A DNA stretch of 64,000 bases. Source: Streptomyces sp. NBC_01446 (GTDB lineage: Bacteria > Actinomycetota > Actinomycetes > Streptomycetales > Streptomycetaceae). Below are positions 53,613 to 63,755 of the stretch, in pieces. How positions within the stretch are numbered: the stretch's first letter is position 1; each line of letters starts with the position of its first letter. A program made the translations under genes and the position numbers. The notes beneath the pieces are model-generated. The model had not been told where the DNA came from, did no database searches, and was given only the letters and a program-made list of their open reading frames with translations. Where the stretch lies: contig NZ_JAPEPO010000002.1 in NCBI RefSeq assembly GCF_026340095.1, positions 620,001 to 684,000 on the forward strand. The letters run 5' to 3'.

Positions 53613-53873
53613 CTGCGGGTTCCGCTCTTCGTGGGTACAGAGGCTGGTGACGGGGGCGCGGGGCGGGTTCTGAGCGATGGTGATGGTGTTACGTGCGGCG
53701 CGGTCAGGTCCTGATGGGGATGTGGAAACCGTGGTGCGGCGGCCGCCACCTGGTCGGCAGGTACCTGAGCGGCAGGCAGTGCAGGGGCGGTGATCCGCGT
53801 GGTGATCTATTACCGCGATGAGCTGAGCTCCGACGAGCTCATCGGCGACGTCCCTCCGACAACCGGCCGACCG

Positions 53874-54305
53874 CTACTCCGCACTCTTCTCCTCAGGGAC
53901 CGGAAGCGGCTGCCGCCAAGGCGTCGACGTGTCGATCTCCGGGGCCTTTCCACAGATCGACTGCGCCGTGTTCGTGGCTTCCGCGCGGGTGGGAACAGAG
54001 ACGCCGAGGAGGCTGAAGGGAACAGGGGGAGAGGTCCGCAGTTCGACACACACGACAGGTCTGCCGGACCGTATGGCCACGAGATCCATCCCGCCTTCGT
54101 GGCTGCGCGTGCCGATGCACCAGGTCCCTGGTATCCATACGCCTCTATGGGGGACACCGCGCAGGGCCCGCCACCAGTCGGGTTCGACCGTCACACGGCT
54201 CACAGCGGTCAGCGGGACGCGCACATTGCCGTGGCGAGCGGCTGCCTTTTCCCGCCATGACAGGTGGACGACCAAGTCATCGCCGTCAACGAAAATCCGC
54301 GCCAT
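53874..54305 (-). CDS. PH-like domain hypothetical protein
   Basis: A 143-residue protein with alternating strands: DDLVVHLSWREKAAARHGNV, VPLTAVSRVTVEPDWWRALRG and DLVAIRSGRPVVCVELR. This is the layout of small bacterial PH-like proteins common in Streptomyces. There is no catalytic motif. The ATG at 54305 follows GAGAGG at 7 bases. Function is unknown. The following stretch 54306-54639 shows no supported gene. Confidence 0.65.
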   Translation of the reverse strand: MARIFVDGDDLVVHLSWREKAAARHGNVRVPLTAVSRVTVEPDWWRALRGVPHRGVWIPGTWCIGTRSHEGGMDLVAIRSGRPVVCVELRTSPPVPFSLLGVSVPTRAEATNTAQSICGKAPEIDTSTPWRQPLPVPEEKSAE

Positions 54306-54639
54306 CGTTTGGCCTCTCCGTTCCTGGGCCGCCCAGTCGAGGAGATCACCCACGGCGATCACCGGCAGACCCCAACGACCGGGGCTGGGGCTGGGCAAGA
54401 CGGTTGGTCTCAGCGACGGCCTCCTCACCGGAATCAAGGACCCTCAGGTACGCCGCCGAACGACTTCTGCCGCGTCGGCCAGGACGTGCACCCCGAGTAC
54501 CCGGCCTTCATTCCGCCTACCACTGCACAGGCTGCCCCAGAACCGGCCCCCGTGCATCACGCGGGCAAGGACGCCGCGCCCCACCGCGCGCGGACCTGGC
54601 TCACCCGGCTCACCTGGTTCTGCAAGCCGGTGGCGGGTC

Positions 54640-55491
54640 TCAGGCGTCCAGGCGGCGCTTGGAGAGCCAGGTGACCATCTCCGGGTCGCGGTGGTCGAAG
54701 AACAGCGATGCGCCGGTGTCCAGGATCGCGATCCGGGCCATCTGTTCGTCGGTGAGCTCGAAGTCGAAGACGTCGAAGTTCTCCGCCATCCGCTCGGACC
54801 GGACCGACTTGGGGATCGCGATGACACCGCGCTGGGTGAGCCAGCGCAGCACAACCTGCGCCACCGACTTGCCGCACTCCTTGCCGATCCCGGCCAGCAG
54901 CGGGTTGGTGAAGAGGTCGTTCCTGCCCTCGGCGAACCCGCCCCAGGACTGGATCTGCACCCCGTGCTCGCGCATCAGGTCCTGGTAGTCGGCGCGCTGG
55001 AAGAACGGGTGGGTCTCGATCTGATTGACCGCCGGCACGATCTCGTTGTTCACCATCAGGTCGATCAGCCGGTCGGGGTAGAAGTTGGCGACACCGATCG
55101 CCTTGGCCCGGCCCTCACGGTTCAGGGCCTCCATGGCCCGCCACTGGCCGTACACGTCGCCGTAGGGCTGATGCATCAGGTACAGGTCGAGGTGGTCCAG
55201 GCCCAGCTTCTGAAGCGACGTCTCGAAGGCGCGCTTGGTGTTGTCCTGGGCCGGGGCGTCCTGCACCCACAGCTTGGTGGTGACGAACAGGTCCTCCCGC
55301 GGGATGCCGCTGCTCTTGATCGCGCGGCCCACGGCTTCCTCGTTGCCGTAGGCGGCGGCGGTGTCCAGGAGGCGGTAGCCGGCGGCGAGGGCGTCGGCGG
55401 CGGCGCGCTCGGTGTCGTCGGCGGGGATCTGGTAGACGCCGAAGCCGAGGAGCGGCATCTCCACTCCGTTGTTCAGGGTCACGTACTGCAT
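54640..55491 (-). CDS. Aldo/keto reductase, 2,5-didehydrogluconate reductase-like
   Basis: A 283-residue AKR5-type enzyme. MPLLGFGVYQIP and LLDTAAAYGNEEAVG hold the catalytic Asp and Tyr; LFVTTKLWV holds the Lys; LMHQPYGDVYGQWRAME holds the His; IPKSVRSERMAEN binds NADPH phosphate. It is the last gene of a leftward reductase, dehydrogenase, reductase run, probably one operon of carbonyl detoxification enzymes. Confidence 0.92.
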   Translation of the reverse strand: MQYVTLNNGVEMPLLGFGVYQIPADDTERAAADALAAGYRLLDTAAAYGNEEAVGRAIKSSGIPREDLFVTTKLWVQDAPAQDNTKRAFETSLQKLGLDHLDLYLMHQPYGDVYGQWRAMEALNREGRAKAIGVANFYPDRLIDLMVNNEIVPAVNQIETHPFFQRADYQDLMREHGVQIQSWGGFAEGRNDLFTNPLLAGIGKECGKSVAQVVLRWLTQRGVIAIPKSVRSERMAENFDVFDFELTDEQMARIAILDTGASLFFDHRDPEMVTWLSKRRLDA

Positions 55492-55550
55492 GAGCGGTGG
55501 TCCTTTTGCTTGCAGGGAGGGGTGGGGTCAGGGGGCCAGGCGTGGTGGGG

Positions 55551-56579
55551 TCAGGGGGTGATGAGGGCCTTGAGGACCTGGCGGTCGGCCATGGACCGGT
55601 AGGCGTCAGGGGTCTGGTCGAGCGCGAAGGTGCGGTCGAAGACGCGGCCGGGGGTGATGCTGCCGTCCAGGACGTCGGGCAGCAGCTGCTCGATGTAGGC
55701 GCGGGCGGGGCTGGCGCCGCCGGTCAGGGTGACGTTCCGCATGAACTCGGCCGGGCCGATCGGCCCCTGCTCGTACTGCGGGACACCGAGGCGGCTGATG
55801 GTGCCGCCGTCCAGGACCGCGCCCAGTGCGGTGTCCAGCGCCTGGCGCGTGCCGACGGCCTCGATCACCTTGTCCACTCCCCCGGTCAGGTCACGGATGT
55901 GCGCGATGCCCTCGTCGCCGCGCTCGGCGACGACGTCGGTCGCGCCGAAGTCCCGACCCAGGTCGGTGCGCGGTGCATGGCGGCCGGCGAGGAGGATCCG
56001 CTCGGCTCCCAGCCGCTTGGCGGCGATGACCGCGCACAGGCCGACCGCGCCGTCCCCGACGACCAGCACCGTGTCCCCGTGGCCGACGCCGGCGGTGACG
56101 GCGCCGTGGTGGCCGGTGGTCATCACGTCCGACAGGACCAGCAGCGACGGCACCAGCTCCGAGTCGGCGGCGACGGGCAGTTTGACCAGGGTGCCGTCGC
56201 AGTGCGGGACGCGCACCGCGTCACCCTGGCCGCCGTCGACACCGTCGAAGCCGTACCGGCCTCCGTTGCGGCAGGAGATGTGCAGGCCCTTGGCGCAGTA
56301 GTCGCAGGTGTTGTCGCTGTAGGTGAACGGGGCGACGACCAGGTCACCCGCCTTCAGGCCGGTCACGTCCGCGCCGGTCTCCTCCACGACGCCGAGGAAC
56401 TCGTGCCCCATGGGGCGGCCGGTGTCGGTGGCGGGCATCGCCCCGTAGGGCCACAGGTCGCTGCCGCACACGCACGCGGCGACCGTGCGGACGACAGCGT
56501 CGGCCGGGTGGACGATCTTCGGGTCGGGCCGGTTCTCGACGCGGACGTCTCCGGCTCCGTACATCACTGCTGCGCGCAT
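55551..56579 (-). CDS. Zinc-dependent alcohol dehydrogenase family protein
   Basis: A 342-residue MDR enzyme. ACVCGSDLWPYG and MGHEFLGVVEE give the catalytic zinc site, and VVGDGAVGLCAV is the Rossmann motif. The structural zinc lobe reads SDNTCDYCAKGLHISC, with only three of the usual four Cys, so the lobe may be altered. The NADP/NAD preference is not clear. It lies between two aldo/keto reductases on the same strand. Confidence 0.9.
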   Translation of the reverse strand: MRAAVMYGAGDVRVENRPDPKIVHPADAVVRTVAACVCGSDLWPYGAMPATDTGRPMGHEFLGVVEETGADVTGLKAGDLVVAPFTYSDNTCDYCAKGLHISCRNGGRYGFDGVDGGQGDAVRVPHCDGTLVKLPVAADSELVPSLLVLSDVMTTGHHGAVTAGVGHGDTVLVVGDGAVGLCAVIAAKRLGAERILLAGRHAPRTDLGRDFGATDVVAERGDEGIAHIRDLTGGVDKVIEAVGTRQALDTALGAVLDGGTISRLGVPQYEQGPIGPAEFMRNVTLTGGASPARAYIEQLLPDVLDGSITPGRVFDRTFALDQTPDAYRSMADRQVLKALITP

Positions 56580-56645
56580 GGGAAAGGTGCTCCAGGAGGT
56601 GGGGGTGGGCGCCGCCGTCGGCGACGGGGTTCGAAGGACACGTGA

Positions 56646-57623
<978 letters not shown>

Positions 57624-57839
57624 TCGGTATCTCCGGTTCTTGGCGTACCGGCGACTCTCGCTCTCGCCCGACTGGCGCGATCATGGCTGTTCAGCCGCTC
57701 GTCGGGGCGTAGTGCCGGTGTCTTGTGCGTTCACCGTCGCCCGGATTGGGCGGATGTGGCAGGGCGGGCTCTTCAGGGGTAACGACAGGGCCCCCTTTGC
57801 ACCTGCGCCGCGGGTCGAGGCGGTGTGAGACTGAAAGGC

Positions 57840-58742
57840 ATGGCATCCGAGAGCCCGAAGAGTGACGGCGCGGAGCTGGGCGGCTTCCTGCGCGCCCGCC
57901 GCACCCAGACCGGTCCCGAACAGGTCGGCCTGACCATCGGCGCCGGAGTACGCCGTACCCCGGGTCTGCGACGGGAGGAACTGGCCACCCTCGCCGGCAT
58001 CAGCATCGACTACTACGTGCGCCTGGAGCGCGGCAAGGAGACCCGCCCCAGCCCTGCCGTCCTCGATGCCCTCGCACGCGCTCTGCACATGGACGACCAG
58101 GAGCACCAGCATCTGCGCGAGCTGGCCGCCCGTGCCGCCCGGTACGTGCCGGAGCCACCGCCCTCCCCCAGCCGCACCGTGCGCCCGCACCTCAAGCTGC
58201 TGCTCGAGTCGCTCCGGCCGAACCCGGCGTACGTCATCAGCCGCAGCATGGACATGCTCGCCTGGAATCCGGGCGGCCTCGCCCTCTACGCGGGCCTGGA
58301 CGACTGGCCCCTCAAGCAGCGCAACCTCGCCCGCTACCTCTTCCTCCACCCCGCCGCCCGCGAGCTCTTCACCGACTGGGACCGGCAGATCACCGGCTGC
58401 GTCGCCCGCCTGCGCGCCATTTCCGGCACGGCACCCGATGCCCCCGACCTGACCAGCCTGGTGGGGGAACTCCTCCTGAAGAGCCCCGACTTCGCGGGTC
58501 TGTGGGAACGCTACGAAGTGACCGGGCGCAAGCCCGCGCAGAAGACGTTCCACCACCCCCAAGTCGGCACGCTCACCCTCACGTCCCAGTCCCTGCACGT
58601 GGAGGGCACACCCGGCCAGCGCATCGGCGTCTACACCGCCGAACCCGGCAGCCCCGACCACGACGCACTGCTCCTGCTCGACATGACCGCGCCCGCCTCG
58701 CCCAGCTCCCGTTCCACAGGTCCAACCCGCCGACAGAGCTGA
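57840..58742 (+). CDS. XRE family regulator with MmyB-like ligand domain
   Basis: A 300-residue protein. The HTH is in LGGFLRARRTQTGPEQ through RREELATLAGISIDYYVRLERG (in parts), and the C-terminal MmyB-like domain starts at NPAYVISRSMDMLAWNPGG and contains LARYLFLHPAARELFTDWD. Proteins of this type commonly stand divergent to oxidoreductases and control them. The ATG at 57840 follows GAAAGG; upstream codons are unlikely. Confidence 0.92.
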   Translation: MASESPKSDGAELGGFLRARRTQTGPEQVGLTIGAGVRRTPGLRREELATLAGISIDYYVRLERGKETRPSPAVLDALARALHMDDQEHQHLRELAARAARYVPEPPPSPSRTVRPHLKLLLESLRPNPAYVISRSMDMLAWNPGGLALYAGLDDWPLKQRNLARYLFLHPAARELFTDWDRQITGCVARLRAISGTAPDAPDLTSLVGELLLKSPDFAGLWERYEVTGRKPAQKTFHHPQVGTLTLTSQSLHVEGTPGQRIGVYTAEPGSPDHDALLLLDMTAPASPSSRSTGPTRRQS

Positions 58743-58754
58743 TCGCTGCGCCTG

Positions 58755-58793
58755 CTTGTTCGAGACGGTTTGCGGGAGGTCGCCTCGAACAAG
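58755..58793 (+). terminator. Hairpin after the XRE gene
   Basis: CTTGTTCGAG (58755-58764) and CTCGAACAAG (58784-58793) form a perfect 10-bp stem with a 19-base loop, 12 bp after the stop codon. Confidence 0.6.
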
Positions 58794-58898
58794 TCCGTGC
58801 AGAGGCGGGCGACTTGGGTCGATCTCCCTGGCACGGTCACACCTATGCGTCACCGGCGACGCCTATGGTCAGTAGCTCCGTGTCCCTTTCGGGGCCCT

Positions 58899-59338
58899 AT
58901 GAACGTGCGGCTCTGCCTCGACCGCCAGATCTGCTTCTCTCTGGACGCGGCCCACCGTGCCGTGAAGGGGGCCTACCGCGTGATCCTCAAGGACCTCGGG
59001 CTGACCTATCCGCAATACCTGGTGATGCTGGCCATGTGGGAGCACGGCGACCTGCCGGCCAAGAAACTCGGCGAGAGCACCTCCGCCTGGACTCCGGTTC
59101 GCTCTCCCCGCTGGTGAAACGGCTGGAGGGCGCGGGTCTCGTCCGACGCGAACGCAGCACGCAGGACAAGCGGTCCGTCCTGGTGCGACTCACCGAGGAG
59201 GGCTCGGCGCTGCGCGACCGGGCCCTCGACGTGCCCCACCGCTTCGGGAAGGCCACCGGCTTCAAGCTGGCGCAGCTCGACCAACTGCACCAAAACCTCG
59301 ACCAGCTCACCTCCTCGCTCGACGCCACCCAGAAGTAG
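58899..59338 (+). pseudogene. MarR/OhrR-like regulator with a frameshift
   Basis: The first frame gives MNVRLCLDRQICFSLDAAHR, then LTYPQYLVMLAMWEHGDLPAK and KLGE, with the redox Cys of OhrR proteins at QICF. The winged-helix continuation HLRLDSGSLSPLVKRLEGAG and the rest lie two bases out of frame. The break is at a GAGAG run near 59075; removing two bases restores the gene of about 146 residues. It may be a true mutation, a sequencing error or a slippage site. No Ohr peroxidase gene is adjacent. Confidence 0.82.
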
Positions 59339-59379
59339 GCCGACCCACTCCGGGAGGCATCGAGCACGCGCCCCGACCG

Positions 59380-59464
59380 GCGCGGTGCTGCGGTCGGGGC
59401 GGTGCTGCGGTCGGGGCAGTGCGGGAGTCGGCGCGGTGCGGCGGTCGGCGCGGTGCCGCGGTAG
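59380..59464. repeat. Five tandem copies of a 17-bp unit
   Basis: The unit is close to GCGCGGTGCTGCGGTCG and runs at 59380, 59397, 59414, 59431 and 59448 without gaps, with one to five changes per copy. It lies between the OhrR-like gene and the convergent monooxygenase, in a 155-bp gap, and ends 29 bp from the monooxygenase stop. Confidence 0.9.
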
Positions 59465-59493
59465 AGACGGTGCCGGCCCTACCGCTCGATGCG

Positions 59494-61308
59494 TCAGGCC
59501 GAGGCGGTGGCCTTGGCCTGAAGGGCTTCGGTGATGTGCTCCTCGCGCCAGCTGCGCAGGAGGTCGTGGAAGGCGACGGCGCCGTGTGGGTAGGCGGTCG
59601 GACCGTTGGGGCGGCCGCGGCCCTCCCGATTGTAGTAGCCGGGGGTGCACTCGGCATGGAACCACTCATGGTCGGGGGCGCCCTTGGCGCACACGTCGAT
59701 CCAGGCGGCCTCGGCATCGGGGGTGGGCTCCACGACGGCGTTCTTCTCCTCCGCGGCGGTGACCAGGGCGGCGGCGTGCACGGCCTGTTCGTCGAGGATG
59801 TGCGTGAAGTTCACGCTGCTGGCGTTCTGCAGCGAGCCCATCTGGATCAGGTTCGGGAACCCGTTGCTGGTGAAGCCGTGCAAGGTGCGCGGGCCCTGCT
59901 GCGCCCGCGCGTGCAGGAGCTGAACTCCGCCGCGGCCGGTCACGGGCAGTTCCCCTGAGGTGATGCCGGAAACGCCTACGGAGAATCCGGTCGCGAACAC
60001 CACGCAGTCGACCTCGTACTCCACCCCGCCGACGACGACGCCGTGCTCCGTCATGTGCTCGATGCCGTGGGTGTCGGCGGTGTCCACGAGTGTGACGTTG
60101 CCCCGGTTGAACGCGGGGAGGTACTTGTCGGAGAACGTGGGGCGCTTGCACGCGTACCGGTACCAGGGCTGGAGGGCCGAGGCCGTGGCGGGGTCGGTGA
60201 CCTCGGCGGCCACACGCTCGCGAACCTGGTTCATCGTGGCGTGGTCGGCGGCCTCGTAGGCGGCCTCGAAGTCCGGCTCGCCGTCGCGGCGGAAGCTGGG
60301 CAGGAGCTTCTCCAGCAGGCCGGCCGACTCCGTCCAGCGGTCGGCGACCAGGTCCTGCTCGGCACCCTCCCCGGAGGCTATCCGCAGGAAGTTGTCCCGG
60401 CGTTCGGCCGCCCATCCCGGGCGGTCCGCGCCGACGTCCTGAGGTGTCATGCGCCGCTGGCCCCGCACATCCACGGCGGACGGGGTGCGCTGGAAGACGT
60501 ACAGATGCCCGGCGTCCTCGGCCAGCATGGGGATGACCTGCACGCCGGTGGCGCCGGTGCCGACGACGGCGACCCTCTTGCCGGCCAGGCCCGTCATGCC
60601 TCCCTCGGGACTGCCGCCGGTGTATCCGTAGTCCCAGCGGGAGGTGTGGAAGGTGTGGCCCCGATAGTTCTCGATGCCGGGGATGCCGGGCAGCTTGGGC
60701 TCCGTCAGCGTGCCGGTGGCCGTGATGACGTAGGTGGCGCGGAACATGTCGCCGCGGTCGGTGGTGACCACCCACTGCTGTGCGCTCTCGTCCCAGGCCA
60801 GGGAGGTGACGGCGGTGGAGAAGAGGGCGTCCTCGTACAGGCCGAACTGTTCGGCGACACGCACCGCGTGACGGCGGATCTCCTCTCCTGGCGCGTACTT
60901 CCACTCGGGCACATGGCCGGTCTCGTCGAGCAGCGGCAGGTAGACGTGCGACTCGATGTCGCAGTGGATGCCCGGGTAGCGGTTCCAGTACCAAGTTCCC
61001 CCGAAGTCACTGCCCTTGTCGATGACCCGCACCTTCGCCACGCCCTGCCCGCGCAGGCGTGCGCCTGCCAGGATCCCGCCGAACCCGCCACCGACGATCG
61101 CGACGTCCACCACGTCGTGCAGCGGCTCGCGCTCCGCCACGTCATCGACATACGGGTCGGCGGCGAAGTAGCCGAACTCCGCTGCCGTGGACCGGTATTG
61201 GCCCGGGCCTTCGGGGCGCACGCGGCGCTCACGCTCGACGCGGTAGCGCTCGCGCAGGTCGGCGGTCTCCTGCGGGGTGGGCGGGTTGTCGCACTGCGGC
61301 AGGGTCAT
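59494..61308 (-). CDS. Flavin-binding Baeyer-Villiger monooxygenase
   Basis: A 604-residue class B flavoprotein monooxygenase. The FAD motif is VAIVGGGFGGILAGARL, the NADPH motif VAVVGTGATGVQV, and the fingerprint FxGxxxHxxxW region reads YRGHTFHTSRWDY. TWYWNRYPGIHCDIES is typical of cyclohexanone and related Baeyer-Villiger enzymes. They insert oxygen next to a ketone to give esters or lactones using NADPH and O2. It diverges from a short-chain dehydrogenase across a palindromic operator, which suggests an alcohol to ketone to lactone route. Confidence 0.93.
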   Translation of the reverse strand: MTLPQCDNPPTPQETADLRERYRVERERRVRPEGPGQYRSTAAEFGYFAADPYVDDVAEREPLHDVVDVAIVGGGFGGILAGARLRGQGVAKVRVIDKGSDFGGTWYWNRYPGIHCDIESHVYLPLLDETGHVPEWKYAPGEEIRRHAVRVAEQFGLYEDALFSTAVTSLAWDESAQQWVVTTDRGDMFRATYVITATGTLTEPKLPGIPGIENYRGHTFHTSRWDYGYTGGSPEGGMTGLAGKRVAVVGTGATGVQVIPMLAEDAGHLYVFQRTPSAVDVRGQRRMTPQDVGADRPGWAAERRDNFLRIASGEGAEQDLVADRWTESAGLLEKLLPSFRRDGEPDFEAAYEAADHATMNQVRERVAAEVTDPATASALQPWYRYACKRPTFSDKYLPAFNRGNVTLVDTADTHGIEHMTEHGVVVGGVEYEVDCVVFATGFSVGVSGITSGELPVTGRGGVQLLHARAQQGPRTLHGFTSNGFPNLIQMGSLQNASSVNFTHILDEQAVHAAALVTAAEEKNAVVEPTPDAEAAWIDVCAKGAPDHEWFHAECTPGYYNREGRGRPNGPTAYPHGAVAFHDLLRSWREEHITEALQAKATASA

Positions 61309-61414
61309 GTGGCGGGTTCCTCTCGTGGGGGGAGGTGCGCTGGTCGCCGCGGGGGGGGTGGGGCTGTGGCCCTCGCGGGGCGTCCCGCGCGGTCACCGGT
61401 ACCGTAACCCAAGA

Positions 61415-61434
61415 ACCGGACAGCACTGTCCGGT
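61415..61434. promoter_or_regulatory. TetR-type operator between monooxygenase and dehydrogenase
   Basis: ACCGGACAGCACTGTCCGGT is a 20-base dyad with perfect 9-base arms around CA; the arms extend by one A/T pair. It lies 60 bp from the dehydrogenase start and 107 bp from the monooxygenase start. The pattern is typical of TetR-family binding sites. The incomplete gene at the right edge could be its regulator. Confidence 0.75.
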
Positions 61435-61494
61435 TGCGATGCGGGGCCTGCCTCACACGGCCCCGCCCGAGCGCCACGACACGGAAGGCCCGCG

Positions 61495-62556
61495 ATGTCG
61501 AACCTCACCCCCAGTTCCCCGCTGCGCGACTGGCTGGCGGATCCCGCCGCCGGGCAGGTCCTGCGCGGTTTTCTGGCCTCCCAGGGGCAGAGCGAACAGG
61601 CCCTGGCCCCCGCCCTCGGCCTGCCGTTGGAACAGCTCGTGAAGATGTCCGGCGGGAAGTTCCCGCCGGAGCTCGTGGACGCGCTGGTCACCGCGGCCGA
61701 GACCGGCCGGGTCCCCGAGGGCCTGCCCACCGCTCCCCCGGCCGATACCGCGGCGGCCGCGGAGCCCGACCTGGGCGTCGAGATAGGCACCCCCGAACCG
61801 TGGACCGAACAGATCACGCCCGGTCGCTTCAGCGGCCAGACCGTCGTCGTCACCGGAGCCGCCTCCGGCATCGGCAAGGCCGTCGCCTCGCGCATCGTGC
61901 GCGAGGGCGGCCGTGTGATCGCCGTCGACGTCTCCCCCGACGGTCTCGCGGCCCTTGCCGCCGCCCTGGGCGAGGCGGTCGTGCCCCTCACCGCCGACAT
62001 CACCGCGCCCACGTCCGCCGACGCCGTCCTGGCCGCCGCGGGCGGTCGCGTGGACGCCCTGGCGAACGTGGCCGGCGTGATGGACAACGACGCCGCCGTG
62101 CACGAGGTCGACGACACCATCTGGGATCGCGTCATGCGCATCAACGTCGACGGCCCCATGCGCCTGATGCGCGCCGTCGTGCCGGGCATGCTCGCCGCCG
62201 GCGGCGGCCGGATCGTCAACATCGTCTCCGAGGCAGCCCTGCGCGGCTCGGCCGCCGGTGCCGCCTACACCACCTCCAAGCACGCCTTGGTGGGCCTGAC
62301 GAAATCGTCGGCCTACCAGTACGCGGGCACCGGCGTGCAGGTCAACGCCGTCGCCCCCGGCGCGGTGGCCACCGGAATCCACCTCCCCACCGCCGCCCCG
62401 TACGGCTCGGCCCGCACCGCGAAGATGCGTGTCGCGATCCCCGGCCTCGCCATGGCCGAGGAGCTGGCCGCATCGATCACGTTCCTGCTCAGCAAGGACG
62501 CGGTGAACCTCAACGGCGCGATCCTGCCCTCCGACGGCGGCTGGTCGGCCGCCTGA
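61495..62556 (+). CDS. Short-chain dehydrogenase with N-terminal helical extension
   Basis: A 353-residue protein. Residues about 1-75 form a small helical domain (PLRDWLADPAAGQVLRGFLA, QALAPALGLPLEQLVKMSGG) that I do not recognise from normal SDRs. An acidic, Ala-rich linker follows. Residues about 110-353 are a classical SDR: VTGAASGIGKAVA, the NVAGVMD loop, the catalytic Ser in VSEAAL, and YTTSKHALVG supplying Tyr and Lys. It probably oxidises an alcohol to the ketone used by the divergent Baeyer-Villiger enzyme. Confidence 0.9.
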   Translation: MSNLTPSSPLRDWLADPAAGQVLRGFLASQGQSEQALAPALGLPLEQLVKMSGGKFPPELVDALVTAAETGRVPEGLPTAPPADTAAAAEPDLGVEIGTPEPWTEQITPGRFSGQTVVVTGAASGIGKAVASRIVREGGRVIAVDVSPDGLAALAAALGEAVVPLTADITAPTSADAVLAAAGGRVDALANVAGVMDNDAAVHEVDDTIWDRVMRINVDGPMRLMRAVVPGMLAAGGGRIVNIVSEAALRGSAAGAAYTTSKHALVGLTKSSAYQYAGTGVQVNAVAPGAVATGIHLPTAAPYGSARTAKMRVAIPGLAMAEELAASITFLLSKDAVNLNGAILPSDGGWSAA

Positions 62557-62602
62557 CAGCTGCCCCGTCGGAGCCCGCCTGACAGCTGCCCGATCGGAGC
62601 CC
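62551..62602 (+). repeat. 26-bp tandem duplication spanning the SDR stop codon
   Basis: A unit starting GCCTGACAGCTGCCC and ending TCGGAGCCC occurs at 62551 and 62577, with one or two changes. It carries the dehydrogenase stop codon, so the duplication only lengthened the 3' untranslated region. Confidence 0.8.
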
Positions 62603-62723
62603 GGGTGCGGAACATCCCGACAGGAGGGCCCCGTTGCCGAACTCCCGCACCACGGCCGGGAGTACGTCTCCTGCACGTCACGACGTCCGGATATCCGGGC
62701 GACAGGAAGGAGCACATCACCGT

Positions 62724-63752
62724 ATGACCACGTCCCGTAGCCCCCGCGCCCTGGCGGGTCTGGCCGCCCTCGGCCTCCTGACACTGACCGCATGCGGCAC
62801 CCAGACCGCCACCCCGGCCTCGGAGCCCGCGTCGTCCGGCGAGGGCAGAAGCATCCGGGCGACCCAGCTCGCGCACGTGACCGACGTGCACGCAGCCACC
62901 GGCATGACCCTGCTGGAGGGCCCGGTCCTGATCGACGACGGCAGCCTGTACGTCGTGGACGTCACCGCACCTGCGGGCGAGCCCAAGCTCATCTCCGTCG
63001 ATGTGGCCACCGGCAAGCACGAAGGCGTCTACACCGACAAGACCGGCGCCTACACCTCCGCGCAGATCAGCCCGCACGACCACCGCCTGTACCTGACCGA
63101 CTTCGCCACCGGTTCGATCGTCAGCGTCGCGCAGGACGGCTCGAAGCCGCGCACGTTCTTCTCCGGTGAGGTCGACGGCTCCAAAATGACGCCGGACGAC
63201 ATCGCCTTCGACGACGAGGGCAACGTGTACGTGAGCGACGCGCACGGCACGGAGCCGGACGAGACCGATGGCCGCATCGTGCGCATCGACCGTGACGGCA
63301 CGAGGACCACCGTCCTGGCCGACGGGCTCGCCCAGCCCAACGGAGTCATGTTCGACCCCGAACTGCGCGGCCTGTGGATCAGCGAGCTCTCCGAGGACAC
63401 CATCTCCTACCTGTTGCTCGACGCCGACAAGACCGATGTGACCTCCCAGCACGAGGCCATCCATGTCGACGGCGGCCTGGCCCAGACCGACTCCATCGCC
63501 GTGGACGCCGACGGCAACCTCTACCAGGCGCTGCACGGCCGGCCCGCCATCGCCGTCTACAGCAAGTACGGGGCGCGTCTGGCCACTGTCGAGGTTCCCG
63601 CCGAGAAATCCGAGGGTCTGAAGTCGGCGACCAACGTCGCGATCGCACCGGGCGGCACGAAGGCCTACATGACCGTCAGCGGCCCCGCCGGCGGGTACGT
63701 CTACAAGTTCACCGCGCTGGCCAAGGGCATCCGCCAGTCCAACGGCGGCTGA
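62724..63752 (+). CDS. SMP-30/Drp35-like beta-propeller lipoprotein, possible lactonase
   Basis: A 342-residue exported lipoprotein (lipobox LLTLTAC) with a six-bladed propeller: TLLEGPVLIDDGSLYVVD, TPDDIAFDDEGNVYVSDAHG, GLAQPNGVMFDP and DSIAVDADGNLYQALHG supply the usual acidic and Asn metal ligands. Relatives hydrolyse lactones such as gluconolactone. Following the dehydrogenase and opposite the Baeyer-Villiger enzyme, it may open the resulting lactone, although export would separate it from the cytosolic steps. The ATG at 62724 has AAGGAG 12 bases upstream. Confidence 0.85.
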   Translation: MTTSRSPRALAGLAALGLLTLTACGTQTATPASEPASSGEGRSIRATQLAHVTDVHAATGMTLLEGPVLIDDGSLYVVDVTAPAGEPKLISVDVATGKHEGVYTDKTGAYTSAQISPHDHRLYLTDFATGSIVSVAQDGSKPRTFFSGEVDGSKMTPDDIAFDDEGNVYVSDAHGTEPDETDGRIVRIDRDGTRTTVLADGLAQPNGVMFDPELRGLWISELSEDTISYLLLDADKTDVTSQHEAIHVDGGLAQTDSIAVDADGNLYQALHGRPAIAVYSKYGARLATVEVPAEKSEGLKSATNVAIAPGGTKAYMTVSGPAGGYVYKFTALAKGIRQSNGG

Positions 63753-63755
63753 CGG

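Noticed and set aside
53790..54260. 156-residue frame on the plus strand
   Set aside because: It overlaps the better supported PH-like protein on the minus strand and loses protein-like character after 20 residues.
59380..59464. CRISPR-like array
   Set aside because: The 17-bp units are contiguous without spacers, so this is a tandem repeat.
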